DNA from: Trichosphaerium sp. ATCC 40318
Taxonomy: Eukaryota > Discosea > Flabellinia > Trichosidae
DNA: 64,000 nucleotides
NCBI GenBank assembly: GCA_038496445.1
Contig: JALMLS010000289.1
Coordinates: forward strand, 1 to 64,000
Direction of reading: 5' to 3'
Shown here: positions 21,773-32,200 of the stretch, in pieces
Layout: every line of letters starts with the position of its first letter
Numbering within the stretch: the stretch's first letter is position 1
Made by a program: the position numbers and the translations under genes
The notes under the pieces: generated by a model
The model's input: the letters and a program-made list of their open reading frames with translations, nothing else
Databases searched by the model: none
Told to the model about the DNA's origin: nothing

Positions 21773-22649
21773 TAAGACGGTCTTACCCTTTGAACTGCCA
21801 AGATGACAACCTCAACCTTTTGTTAATGGCAACCATGTGATCAAGAGAGGGCGATAAGCGACTAAGCCTCATACCAAGTGCCTAACAATAAACTTAGTCA
21901 ACTTGAATCTGAAATTAAGCGATATAAGTGTTAATGGCAGAACCTCGCTTTAACGGTATTGTAAACCAAGGTAATGTAGTATTTTGGCAAGTTTATTTTA
22001 GCTGAATATTCAACAAGGCGTAACCGACACCATTGGTTGTGTCGTACAATGTCTCTTCATGACACCAGAGATACGCTCCATTGTGTACATCTTTTTGTAA
22101 AAAAATAACGCAACTGACGCTGTAAAGGTACTCATGGGTTTACGATGCTCGCAGGCATGGTCCTGAGCATTTGTGTGTGATGCGGCAACTTCAACTATTG
22201 TTTGGCACTCTACAGCTAAGTAAAGGTCCAGTAAGACCAAAAGGGATATGTATAGCACTCGGTGGCACCGCTGAGGGACGTCAGAGTCAGAGTTACAGTT
22301 TCTAAAGTTGCTTAGGGATTGAACTGGACACAATACGACTTGGAATCTATTTGGGCGGAATTTGTTTCCGTAGAGCCACTACCGTATGTTTTAAGTTATG
22401 AATTATCCACGTGTCTGCGCCTTATATCACGTGGTTTTATGACAGTTCAAAAAAGTTATTTTCACTCATCTACGTCAGTTGTTGTTGATTCCTAGCTAAA
22501 CACAGCTTTAGAGCAATGCAAAAGATAGTCAACGTCATCTGTTCGTGCTATAATTTATGCAAGACGTGTAAGACTAAAAGAGCCCGTCCAGACGCACTCT
22601 CACACTTAAATTTGGTACAAACATAAGGCGACGATTGTACAATTAACAG
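21773..22649. other. No clear gene; region upstream of the USP fragment
   Basis: These 880 bp precede the USP-like exons. A complete USP would need its catalytic Cys box here, and none was found in any frame. Short ORFs (for example minus 22010-22333) have no recognisable content. CACGTG occurs twice, near 22408 and 22428. Confidence 0.4.
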
Positions 22650-23395
22650 GTCTTTAACTTTAAGCGCGCTGAACATCCATCGATTGAAGCTGCTTTGCAG
22701 GCTTATTTGACAGCTGAATTACTAACAGATAAAAACCAATACAAGTGTAGTACTTGTAAAGCTCTGAGAGATGTATATTTAGGGGTCATGATAACAGAAC
22801 TGCCAACAATTTTATTGATACAAATGGACAGATTTGTTTTTGACTTCGATTCAATGAGTATTAATAAGCGAAACAATTGCGTAACTTTTCCTCTTGAGTT
22901 AGATATGACACCATTCATTAACACATCGTTTATTGAAGAACCAATGAAAACAACAAGTCAGCGTGAGACTAGAGAACCTGAAGATGACTGTGAGATTGAA
23001 GATACAAAGGTAACATCAATGCAAATAGTTCACAAAAGACTTGTAACTTCTGTTTTAGGATGAAAATGTTTATTCACTGTATGGTGTAATATGCCATGTT
23101 GGTTTGGCCAATTCAGGATGCCATTTTGCTTGTATAAAAGACATAGCTAGTGGTGATTGGTACAAATTTGATGATAGTTACGGTATGAACTTCCCTCTTA
23201 TTTTTGCTTGTTTTTTATACTAACAATGTCGTAGTTTCAAGAATAGATGTACAGGTCGTACAGGAAATGTATGGAAAGGAAGGATCCTCAAAGAATGCAA
23301 TGATGCTATTTTATAGACGTAAAAGTTGTTCTTCAAATGTGTCATTCAGTGACGTACCAAAACGTTTACTATCTGATTTAAATTTAACCAAGTAA
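22650..23395 (+). pseudogene. Ubiquitin-specific protease (USP) C-terminal half, Cys box missing
   Basis: Exons are 22650-23009, 23059-23182 and 23235-23395, joined in frame by GT-AG introns. The first shows the USP zinc pair and core strand ('YKCSTCKALRDVYLGVMI', 'PTILLIQMDRFVFDFDS', 'FPLELDM'). The second shows the catalytic His and partner Asp region ('CHVGLANSGCHFACIKD', 'WYKFDDS'). USPs remove ubiquitin with a Cys/His/Asp triad. The His and Asp boxes are present, but the N-terminal 'G.xN.GNTCYxN' box was not found in the 900 bp upstream, and no ATG with that motif exists. The locus follows the tRNA duplication, so it may be a truncated duplicate. It could still be transcribed, or the Cys box could lie in a small exon I missed. 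Confidence 0.6.
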
Positions 23396-23426
23396 AAAAA
23401 AAAGCCACAAAAAACAGAAAGTAGTT

Positions 23427-24632
23427 TTATTGTTGATATTCAGCATCAAAGATTTTATCCATGTCAAATACAAGAGAAGGAGAGAAACATCCTTGATCAG
23501 CAGCGATTGATACAATGTATTGGAGAAGCTCTGGAGGTATGTAAGCTTGAATAGCGCGATTGAGACAAAGCATCAAGAAGAACACTTGATCTCTGAAAAC
23601 ACGAGGAAAATGAAGATGTAATCTCGGATGCCATCTGTGCTTAAGTGCAAGCTTCTTCAATTCTTTAAGCTCTTCATCTTGTTTTAGACCATCGATAATT
23701 TCCATACAACTTGTAAGTTCAGAATCTTTGATCAAGGGCGCCTTGATGCTTGCTCCATACATTCTGAGAATAAGTACTTTACTCAACTCTTTTTGTTCAA
23801 GAGCAATATTGAGTGGTGTTGCCATGACTCGTACATTACGAAGTCCTGAGTGGTAGCCGTCTTCACGTGGATCATCAATACCAATAGATGCTTCAGGTTT
23901 AGGTATTTCTACTTGTTCTATGTATTGTTTTCTCAACTCAACATCAGCGCCATGATGTAACAGAAGTAAAAGCGAAAGTGCTTTGTAATTCTCTCCACTT
24001 GACACCAATACACAGTGTAATGCTGTGCTCTTTGTATCCTCCATGTACCCATACTCATTGTCCACACGCTTTCGATTGAATGCATTGGGATCAGCTGAAG
24101 CAGCAAGTAGTATTTGTAATACTCTTGGGTTACTCGAAGCTCTTGTTAAAAGTGTTACTTTTGAGCTACTGTCTGTCCTCATAGTTGATCCCCCAGTTGA
24201 AATCGTGCCGTTAGGATTAGCACCTTTCTGTAGAGCGTATTTGAATAGGTCGTAGAGCTCTTGAGTCGGACTGGCAAAGAGACGGTCGATAATAACCTGG
24301 AAAGCACTTTTTGTAACTCCACGAAGCATCCAGCCACCCTGGGAATAAGTGCTATTTATATCAGCACCATGTTCAAGAAGTAGAGTGATTAATTGATAGT
24401 TTAATTCCTTGTTTGTGGAGGTTTGTACTTTTTCCTTTGTACCAAGCGCTAAGTGAAGCACATTGTAGCTAAACAACGTTAAATTAACTATTTTGTGCCT
24501 GTTATTGTCTTACGCGCAAGAATCCCATCCTTCACTGTCGTCTATTCGTTCGTTGGCGTTAGCTCCTTTTTTTAGCAGCTTTTTTACTTCCTCTATATCG
24601 TTTGAGGCAATAGCTGTTTTTAAAGACGTCAT
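23427..24632 (-). CDS. Ankyrin-repeat protein
   Basis: Exon 1 runs 24632-about 24510 (starting 'MTSLKTAIASNDIEEVKKLL') and joins through a 50-bp intron to a long exon ending at TAA 23427, about 390 residues in all. Ankyrin signatures recur: 'KKGANANER', 'LLLEHGADINSTY', 'ALQKGANPNGT', 'AASADPNAF', 'STALHCVL' and 'LLHHGADVELR'. The C-terminal 90 residues hold a helical tail with 'YIPPELLQYIVSIA', which resembles a SOCS-box or F-box-like helix and may link to a ubiquitin ligase. It is convergent with the USP fragment, about 30 bp apart. Ankyrin repeats bind partner proteins; the target is unknown. Confidence 0.8.
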
Positions 24633-24784
24633 TTCAGTAGTTGTTCGGTGGTTGCGTTTGAGAAGAAAATAGTATAAATAGATTTTATTCTCAAAAATTG
24701 TTTGACTTTGTTAGACGTTGTTAACTTTGTTTAACTGAATACAATACTCACGTGGCTTGGGTTCACAAATATTATTTTATCAAA

Positions 24785-25440
24785 TGTCAGTTGCTATTGG
24801 TAGAAATGTAAGCCACGTATTACCGCCAAAGAACATTTGTGTCTCTTACACTACGAATTTTGGCGAAATACCAATAACAAACCACATGTGCGGCAGTTTG
24901 AGTGTGACTGTGCAAAAGCTAAGGTAGGGGCCAGCACAGTTTTTGCACAAAGTTTACAATTTGTCAAAATGGCAATTTGCTACTTTTACTGCATTTTATG
25001 GAATCTTTACAATGCTATTTATCACTGCAATCATTGTTGTACTATTTTTTGTGTCTCATAGTATACAATATACTATAGAGTACTGTGAAGTAGTGAGAAA
25101 TTATTTCGTTAATGCAGTGGTGAGAAAAAGTATTGCCAGCGCTGCCAATTTATTTTCTACCTTGTAATTTTAGGTATTTTCGCAAATTCTCTAATTTTAG
25201 GCAAATTGTACAAATTACACAAAAACTGTGCTGCCCCTAGGATAAAAGCGCACTATTATTCAAAAGATGGCTTCACATGTCGCTATCGAATAGATTTACC
25301 TGTTATTGGACTGGGTAGATTCAAAACTTACCCCAAAAAGCAAAAAAAAAAAACAGTTTATTTCATTTTGACAGACATTTTACTAACATGTATTTTTGTG
25401 TACAAACAGAAAAAAATAAGAGCGAAAGGGCAACTTCATT
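24785..25440 (+). CDS. Possible small membrane protein gene, model uncertain
   Basis: An ATG at 24785 opens a frame of about 46 codons ('MSVAIGRNVSHVLPPKN') that meets TAG near 24925. The same frame then continues as a hydrophobic segment ('YGIFTMLFITAIIVVLFFV') to a stop near 25167. A second exon-like frame follows after a TTTTAG acceptor at about 25201 ('KLYKLHKNCAAPRIK', 'YRIDLPVIGLGRFKTYP'). No intron that removes the TAG at the right length was found. It could be a real gene with an exon structure I cannot resolve, or a decaying one. The family is not recognised. Confidence 0.3.
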
Positions 25441-25471
25441 AAAGTTCTCCAAGTGTGTTCTTTAAGATGAT

Positions 25472-27088
25472 TCAATCTAATGGTTCGTCCATTGAAGGTT
25501 CAGGAGGCAATGCAGATCTTTCTGATAAACTGGATATTGTAGGTGATTTCTTTTGCTTTCTAGGTGACTTTGGAGAAGTAGGAAGAGGTCGAAGACTATT
25601 CGGTGAATGTTTTCTTGGTTGCTTTGGAGGTGATCCGCCAATACCTGGTAAAACAAGCTCTTTTGGGCTTGCTATAGGTTTGAGTACAGCTGCTTGTGTA
25701 TGTAGAGTAGAACCAGGCATCATTGTATGTCTTGAGTACTTTCTTTTTCTTTCCCAAGGAAAGATTGTCGGTGATGATTTTGTTGGTGCTTCTACTGATT
25801 TATTTATTATTGGTTTTGCTGTAGTTTTTTTTGTTTTTGAAACACCAACTTTTGACGGTTGTTTGCTGCTATTGGTGTTGAAAGACGACTTTGTTGTCAA
25901 CTTTGGTGATGATTCTTCAGCGATTGGTTCTGAGCGCTCTGGTTGCATTGTTCTTCTTCTGTTGGGTGTCGCTTTTGAGGGCTTTAAACCAGTAACACTA
26001 GAACAAAAATGTAAGAAAATGTTGTTTGACATTTTTAATTCGAAAAAGTAGCAAAAAAGGGAAAGCTTACTTCATCAATGGTGCAGTGTCTGATCTATTA
26101 AATAACTTAGTCAGCGGAGGTGGAGCATCATAGCTCATGCTAGAAGGGCGTGACCTTGGTGGTGTCGGATCTCTATTAGTTTCCTTCGCATTAGGTCCAG
26201 TGCTTATCGTTTCATGTTGTGTTTTAATTACAGGCATTGAAGAAGACGACACTTTTCCTGTTGTTGCTCCCTTTCCTGCGCTTACAAGACCCTTTTTCTT
26301 TCCTGGCCTAGGAGGTCTTGGTGTTGACTTGTGTTTCTTGTGCTTCTTAGTGTTAAATAGGTTCGCTCCAAAGCTTGTTGTGTCGTGTTTGATGACTTCA
26401 ATCGACGGTCTTTCAGGTGTCGCTGCTGAAGCTGATTGATATCCGCTCTTACGCCCATTAGCACCATTTTCTCTTTTTGGCGATTTGCTTCTCTTCGAAA
26501 GAGTGTAAGCGAGGAAATTATTCGTAGTTGTAGATTGCGAGAAGGAAACAAAAAAGACAATATTAAACTGTTCTTTCTATATTAGGGCTCGTCCAAATTA
26601 AAAAAAACAAATCCAAAAAATAGTGTTTTTTAAATCTTACCTTACAGCTTATAAGATCAATATTCGGCCAAACCCTTCTTATCTCATGTAGAGCCCTATA
26701 ATTAATCGTTTTAATTTAAAAGTTGTGCGTTGGTAAAAACAAAAAACACGAAAAATTTTCCAACAAGAGGATTTCTCTTCACTTGAAGCCTAAAATCATA
26801 TCACGTGCACAAGGCAGATACTTTTCTCGGTTTTCAAAAAAAAAATTACTGTTTCGCATTACAACCTTCTAAACCTACGTACTGTTTCTTTGTCCATATG
26901 TGGGGTAGCGTTAAAGACAACGACACGCACGTGCTCATATTTTTATTGTTGTTTGGCATTAATTTGAAGGCTTGAATCGGCAACAAGCTCACCATAGGCG
27001 CAAGAATCAATCTGTTAAAGAGGAACGGTGAATTTGGTCCTTCCTCTTGGTATGGCACGCTATTCACTTTTATCTCAAGCGTCGTCAT
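25472..27088 (-). CDS. Protein with a folded N-terminus and a long disordered basic tail
   Basis: The ATG at 27088 opens 'MTTLEIKVNSVPYQEEGPN', a mixed alpha/beta domain. A small exon in the middle reads 'ALHEIRRVWPNIDLISCK' and splices (intron ending CTAATATAG) to 'KEQFNIVFFVSFSQSTTTNN'. From there to the TGA-free end at 25472 the protein is low complexity: 'SKRSKSPKRENG', 'KKHKKHK', 'STPRPPRPGKKK', 'PSKVGVSKTKKTT' and 'SPPKQPRKHSPN'. An intron lies at about 26000-26068. Such tails are common in chromatin or RNA-binding proteins, and the N-terminus did not match a family I know. The exon around 26760-26800 is uncertain. Confidence 0.5.
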
Positions 27089-27469
27089 TGTACACGTGTT
27101 TTAGAGCGGTTTGTATTTTTGTTTTCGTTAGAATCAAACCAACTATGTTTGGGGTTTTGTTTGGGCTTTGATTGGGTGCCTGTCTTACGCACTTGAGGGT
27201 TTCTCGCTGTGAAATTTAGTATTGTGATATTCAATACCAGTCTAGCGCTACCACGTGATTCTAGCTAGTTGCGCATGTCAAGTGTACGTGTCGTTCACGT
27301 ATATGTAGATCAGTGTCGATAGGAGTCGGTCGTGATTGTACTGGTATTTTTTTATGCTAGCGCAAGTGTTGTTATACGCTTTGCAATGTTTGTGACGGTC
27401 CAATGATCGCTTGTACGCACTTTAGTAAATCCCTAAAGCAGAAAAGCTTGTTAGCTCATATTTCTTTTG
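27089..27469. other. Intergenic region rich in CACGTG
   Basis: This stretch of about 380 bp lies between the start of the disordered-tail gene and the end of the DWY-repeat gene, both on the minus strand. It contains CACGTG near 27091 and 27251, with another at 27478 just beyond. No gene was seen. Confidence 0.4.
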
Positions 27470-28831
27470 TTAGCTAATCACGTGCCGCTGAATGGCGCGT
27501 TTATTAGGTTTCTCAAGTGTCCATAATTGCCATTTCATATTTGGATGAAGAACTTTAAGTACAGCTGGGTAATAGCGTAGGATACCTGCTCCACCTAGAT
27601 TTTCAATCTCTACCCTTGCAACGCGATACCTATATTTAACAAATATTACTAAATAAGAAAGCTAAAAATGACACATGCCACAGTTCTGGTGTATGTATAT
27701 TTAGCTTTCTTTCGACTTCTTTTAGGAATGTTATGCAGTTTTTCTCTGACTCCCAATACCCTCTAGGTTTTGGTTCGTGCCTTTGATATATAAATAAGAC
27801 TAGGTATTACTTGACCTAAGTATCGTACTTTTTGGTATGTTCAAGCCATTCAAAATGAGGGTAAATTCGTTTCAATGCCTTTGACAATGTATTATTGAAC
27901 CTTCAATAAGTAAGCATGCTTGCGACCTTGTAAGGATATTACTTATTCATTATTCCTCCTGCACCTAGAGATATAACAGCTGTGATTGATACATCATACC
28001 AATCATCAAACGTATGGATACCAAGTTCTTCAGCAACATGTTCAAACTTTTCTCTTTGCGTATTTTTGTTATCCCAACATCCTTTAGGGACATTCCTGTT
28101 CTTTACTTAGAATCTCACTCACTTCCCTAGCACGTACAAAAACCTCCATACTTTCCAGTCGTAATGTGGGTATACATGTTTCATCAATTCCATTATAGAC
28201 CTTCTAACAAGACGCTTAGAAAAAAAAAGGGTAAAATAGAAAAAAGTAAACAACACTCACCTATTTATGAGTTTTCTACCACCGTACTTAACGATGGTAT
28301 TGCTAGTCATAGAATACCAATCCTCTAGTATCTTGACACCTGCCTTGTCAGCTATTTTGTTCACTTTAAGCGCCAATTCTGACATCTCCTGAGTACGAAT
28401 CGGAGCCAGAAGGCCAGACCTTGTTGGTAATGAGTTTTCATTCGAAAAAATGTACACGTGCTTGAAGCGCCAAGAAAACCATCTGTAGTACGGGTAGGTG
28501 GTTGATAATAGTTTAGAGAGTGAATTTTGATGGCTAGTACGAACAGTTGGTGGTTTGTTGGCGTTTTTTCGTTTTTTGCATATAACTTGCCTTTTGAGTA
28601 TTGAAACATGTCCTCTATCTCGTATTAAGTTGCACGGTACGCTGTACCAGTCGTCTAGTGTTTTCAGAGCCAAATTTTGTCCAATACCGTCAATTTTAGA
28701 TTTTAACGCATTCACGTAGTCATAGCGCATAGTAGCCTTCACTCTAGAGATGTATTAGTGAAACCAAATAGATATCTGCAAACAAATGCTTTAATAATCC
28801 CATACGCAACAAAATCCACTGCAAGCGACAT
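27470..28831 (-). CDS. DWY-motif repeat protein, function unknown
   Basis: At least four copies of one domain lie in successive exons. Each has the form 'DWY.V......GG..L......L...YP...W..W.F'. Examples: 'LDDWYSVPCNLIRDRG' then 'TTYPYYRWFSWRF'; 'LEDWYSMTSNTIVKYGG' then 'HVYPHYDWKVW'; 'FDDWYDVSITAVISLGAGG'; and 'EIENLGGAGILRYYP' then 'HPNMKWQLW'. The last copy ends at TAA 27470-27472. An upstream ATG at 28831 ('MSLAVDFVAYGIIK') may be the start, but its junction is unclear. I know this repeat from hypothetical proteins of protists and some fungi, but cannot name a function; tandem copies suggest nucleic-acid or peptide binding. Confidence 0.6.
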
Positions 28832-29302
28832 TGTGAGGTGGTAGAGGACGAAATCTAAACAAGACTTAATATAATGTCGGTTTCAGTCAAGTTAGCCAAC
28901 GTAGTGTCGTGCTTCTGAACAGCAGGTTCTCCAAAACACTCCAAGCTTTACTCAAAGAATCAACTTTTGCCGCTGGATTTGACCCTAAATAACGCTATTG
29001 TTTTAGCGCTACGCCTGATTTTTCAGGATGGTTTGTGAGCATAGGTAACCTTGTGCAACTCTGCAAGCTACACCGTTAGTGTAACCTTATGAAGTACTTC
29101 ACGTGAGTATAAAAGCAGAAAGTCACGTGCGTGCTACAAATCGAAAGTGGCCTTTTACAAAGTAGGCTTAGCGCTACAATATAATAGCGGATTTGACTAC
29201 TAGCTTGTAAGTCAAGTACTGATCCACTTGTGTGCACATAGTTGTCACCAACAAACTGGCTGTTTGTTGCTCTCTTGACAATTCAATAACGCTTTTCTCA
29301 TA
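28832..29302. other. Intergenic region
   Basis: No coding signal is recognisable in these 470 bp. CACGTG occurs near 29099 and 29122. The region ends at the start of duplication copy B. Confidence 0.4.
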
Positions 29303-29657
29303 TTTATCTTGCTTGCTCTCATTGCTCTTTGTTGTTTTTTATGTAACAACTCTAGTGTTTACGCGCCTGTTTCTGGATTTTCGTACAATCCATGGTGGAG
29401 AAGAATGCACTGAAAAAACAAATTTGTTTTGTAGCGAAGGTATTTCTTGTTTTTCTTTTGTTTCATTGTACATATAACTTTTGTTCTACAGCCTCGATTA
29501 TTGGCAAGCGGTCCTCACCAAAACCTCTGTATATGTAACATACGCATGTTTGACCGAGTGGTTTATGGTGAATGGTATGAGTCTATTTGGGAGAGATCCC
29601 TCGCGGGTTCGAATCCTGCAACATGCAATTTTTGCACTGTTTTACTGTTCACGTGGC
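29303..29657 (+). repeat. Inverted 350-bp duplication carrying a tRNA, copy B
   Basis: This is the partner of 21421-21772. Both copies keep the same GT...AG intron-like insert (here about 29440-29492) and the same flanks around the tRNA. The copies face opposite ways about 7.5 kb apart. The similarity drops sharply outside 29303 and 29657. Confidence 0.8.
29544..29626 (+). tRNA. tRNA-like gene with TGA in the anticodon position and A33
   Basis: The acceptor GCATGTT/AACATGC, D-arm, T-arm GCGGG TTCGAAT CCTGC and 3' A73 match the copy at 21455. The variable arm has a perfect hairpin (GGGA GAGA TCCC), as in class II tRNAs. The anticodon stem AATGG/CTATT pairs, but the loop is TATGAGT, so position 33 is A instead of the near-universal U and the anticodon position reads TGA (Ser). 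A73 and the body are Leu-like. A working tRNA is therefore doubtful; it may be a pseudogene, or a remodelled tRNA. Confidence 0.6.
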
Positions 29658-29931
29658 TTACGCAAACAGAAAATATTTACTTCAATAAAACATGTGTAGT
29701 TGAAGACAACCGATGAGCCTTTTGACTAGATCCAAAAACCACCACCATAACTTTTCACCTACAGGGTTTGCACTACATTCTGCGAAATTAGGCGGCATGT
29801 TGTATTTCTTCCAAGTCCGTTCTGTTGGAGGCTTCTTGTACAACATTTTTGCAGAAAATAGCTGCCATTTTTCAGTCAATTGTGGCTCTTCTCAATTTCG
29901 CAAAAAAGTAGTGCAAACCCACAGTCAAACG

Positions 29932-31383
29932 ATGAATGAGGATATCTTTGACACCACAAGCGACAATGGAATTATTTATAAACAATTTGAAGACATGAAT
30001 CTAAAACAGACAACTTTAAGGTTTAATTTGAGCTTTACCACAATACAACTCTCTTACTACTCTACAAGAGGGCTATATGATACTGGTATTACAACACCAA
30101 CGCTCATTCAACGCTCTGTAATTGTACATATCAACGCTGGTGCGTTTGTAGTATTTGTGTATTTGTTGCTCACTTCACAATGCTGTACAGGCACTGATGT
30201 TATTATTACCTCGACTGGTACTTCGACATCTATTGCTTATATTGTTGGTGTTATAAATCAGATTGATTCATCTCAAAACGTGCTTCAAGGTGTTATTCTA
30301 GTTGAAGAAGACAACATTGCAAGCCACGTTTATAGTCTGGTCAACAAAATATCACGTCACACGCCAATAAAAACTCAACTTTTGTTGAACAAATATACAT
30401 CACGTGATACCCAAAAGTCATTCACAAATGCACATGTTATTATTGGTACTCCTTCAATTGTACTATTCGCAATTCCTGTGTGTAATTGTTGTTATTAGTA
30501 TAAGCTCATCATTTTCTGTAGTTTATTGATGTCTCTTCTGTAAAGGTTCTGTGTTTAGATGACTTACTGTCTACAGAAAATTATAAAGACACAATGGAGA
30601 TATACTCAATTCTACCACCGAATATTCAAGTATCTTTGTGCAACGGCTATCCAAATTTAATATACAAAGACTTTTCTAAACGCACAACAAGAAATGCAAT
30701 AGAATCACCAGACTGTCATTACCCTTTTTGCAGTGTACAGAAATATTCATATTGAGTTTCTATTAAATGTCACTGTTTTGACTTTTACCAATAGGATATA
30801 CCACAATATTATATTGATACAAGCATAGATGATTACAAGTTTGATACACTAAAAGATTTATTAGATGAAGTGACATACGACACTATTGTTTTTTGTAACA
30901 ATGACACAAACAGAAGAACAGTATATAACAGCCTCATTAATGATTATGGCCGAGTACTGCTTTAAATAAGCTAATGTTTATATAAATTAATAACAGCACA
31001 TAGGTGAATACAATCAATGACTCTATGGATGAGGAAGAGATGTATCAATCAGTAACGGTAAGTCATGATATCAACATTTACTTTTAACTTTATCTTAGAA
31101 GTTCAATACTGGATATTATTCTGTTATTGTTCTATCCACAAACTTCAAAAGAAGACTCCTTGATATAAGAAATACATCCTTTGTTGTGTTTTATGATATC
31201 CCTCAAACTGCCAAGGAATACTGTAAATGCATTGGAAGATATGGTCGTTTTGATAGAAGGAGATTTTCAGTAGTATTAGTAACAGAAAAGAATATTCATC
31301 AAATGCACTCTATTGAAAATCAAAGTAACAACCGCATATATGATTTTCCTGCTCACTACCCGTTTACTACAAATGAATCTTAA
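29932..31383 (+). CDS. eIF4A-derived DEAD-box pseudo-helicase
   Basis: Seven exons stay in frame: 29932-30020, 30069-30139, 30191-30477, 30522-30734, 30795-30953, 31004-31057 and 31099-31383, about 380 residues, the usual eIF4A length. The order of eIF4A blocks is kept: Q motif ('FEDMNLKQTTLRGLYDTGI', 'PTLIQ'), 'GTDVIITSTGTSTSIAYI', 'HVIIGTP', 'LPPNIQVSL', 'IPQYYIDTSIDDYKFDTL', 'TIVFCNN', 'DIPQTAKEYCKCIGRYGRF'. Every ATPase motif is altered: the P-loop has lost GKT, DEAD reads LDDL, SAT reads CNG, RGLD reads RLLD, and HRIGR reads KCIGR. ATP binding and unwinding should be lost. Open exons with intact splice sites argue for a conserved pseudoenzyme, perhaps an RNA or eIF4G-binding decoy; a recent pseudogene is the alternative. 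Confidence 0.78.
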
Positions 31384-32200
31384 TTGTAAATAAAAAGATG
31401 TTTGAATTCTTCCACTTAGATACCAGTATTGTTCTTCACAATATTGGTTATCATTAGCTGGAAGTTTCAAAAAACAAAGGTGTTGTGAAACTATTTTTTA
31501 CCCAAGCGCAGCCACAAACAGCTACTAGACGTCTTTAAAAATAGCTATTCTTGATTGGGTGATCGTGGATTCATCAATATGGCTAGTTTCTGGTATGTTT
31601 TTTTGCTTTTATTGTTAGTTATCACCTAGTTTGTTGCCTGTTGGCAAGTATAAACTTGAGGTATGTGACGGTTTCCATCTTTAGTCATACTGCAGCTTCC
31701 TAAGACCACCTAGTAGTGCCCAACCGATGGTTCCTAAGTCACGTGGATGTGATTGTCAATTTATGGCGTGTAGAATATGTATGTTTGAAGATACAACCGC
31801 TTGTCCTCGACAAAGTGGTGGCGGAAATAGTACGAAATAAATAGCCACTCTTTCGACTTTGTTGATGTTTACATAGTTTTATAGTACCTCTTGGCATAGA
31901 TTGTTGTTGTTGATGTGAGGTTTGCACAAAGTGTCGTTCGTATTTAATTAGTGTAATTACACTGCGTATTCAATTGGCTAAGGGATGCCATTGCTTGTAT
32001 TCTCCTTCTCGTTTACCAAATTTAGCATAAAGTCAACTTTGGTCCTTCTTTTAGCGTTTACAGTTTCGTTTTCAAAGAGAGCGTTGACAATTGTTGTCAG
32101 ACCAAAATCACAAGAAATTATAGCGCTACTAATGAGGTAAGCTGGTTTTTTCCCTTGTTAACGACCAAAACTAACGCTAAATAGCTGCTCAATTCTTACT
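31384..32200. other. Mostly intergenic; possible small Cys-rich gene
   Basis: An ATG at 31579 opens 'MASF' and could join, after an intron ending CACCTAG near 31630, to a frame carrying 'GCDCQFMACRICMF' and ending at TAA near 31840. The C.C....C..C spacing looks like a small metal-binding protein. However, the model needs a 24-nt intron, shorter than any other seen here, so I do not call it a gene. The rest of the 800 bp has no recognisable content. Confidence 0.3.

Noticed and set aside
22010-22333. Minus-strand ORF of 107 codons
   Set aside because: No recognisable domain, and it lies opposite the USP upstream region without splice signals that would give it exons.
29713-30498. One long ORF of 261 codons
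   Set aside because: It reads through two introns of the eIF4A-like gene. The spliced model beginning at 29932 matches the family and the ORF does not.
31579-31840. Small Cys-rich gene built with a 24-nt intron
   Set aside because: The needed intron is shorter than any other seen here, so the model is too weak to call.
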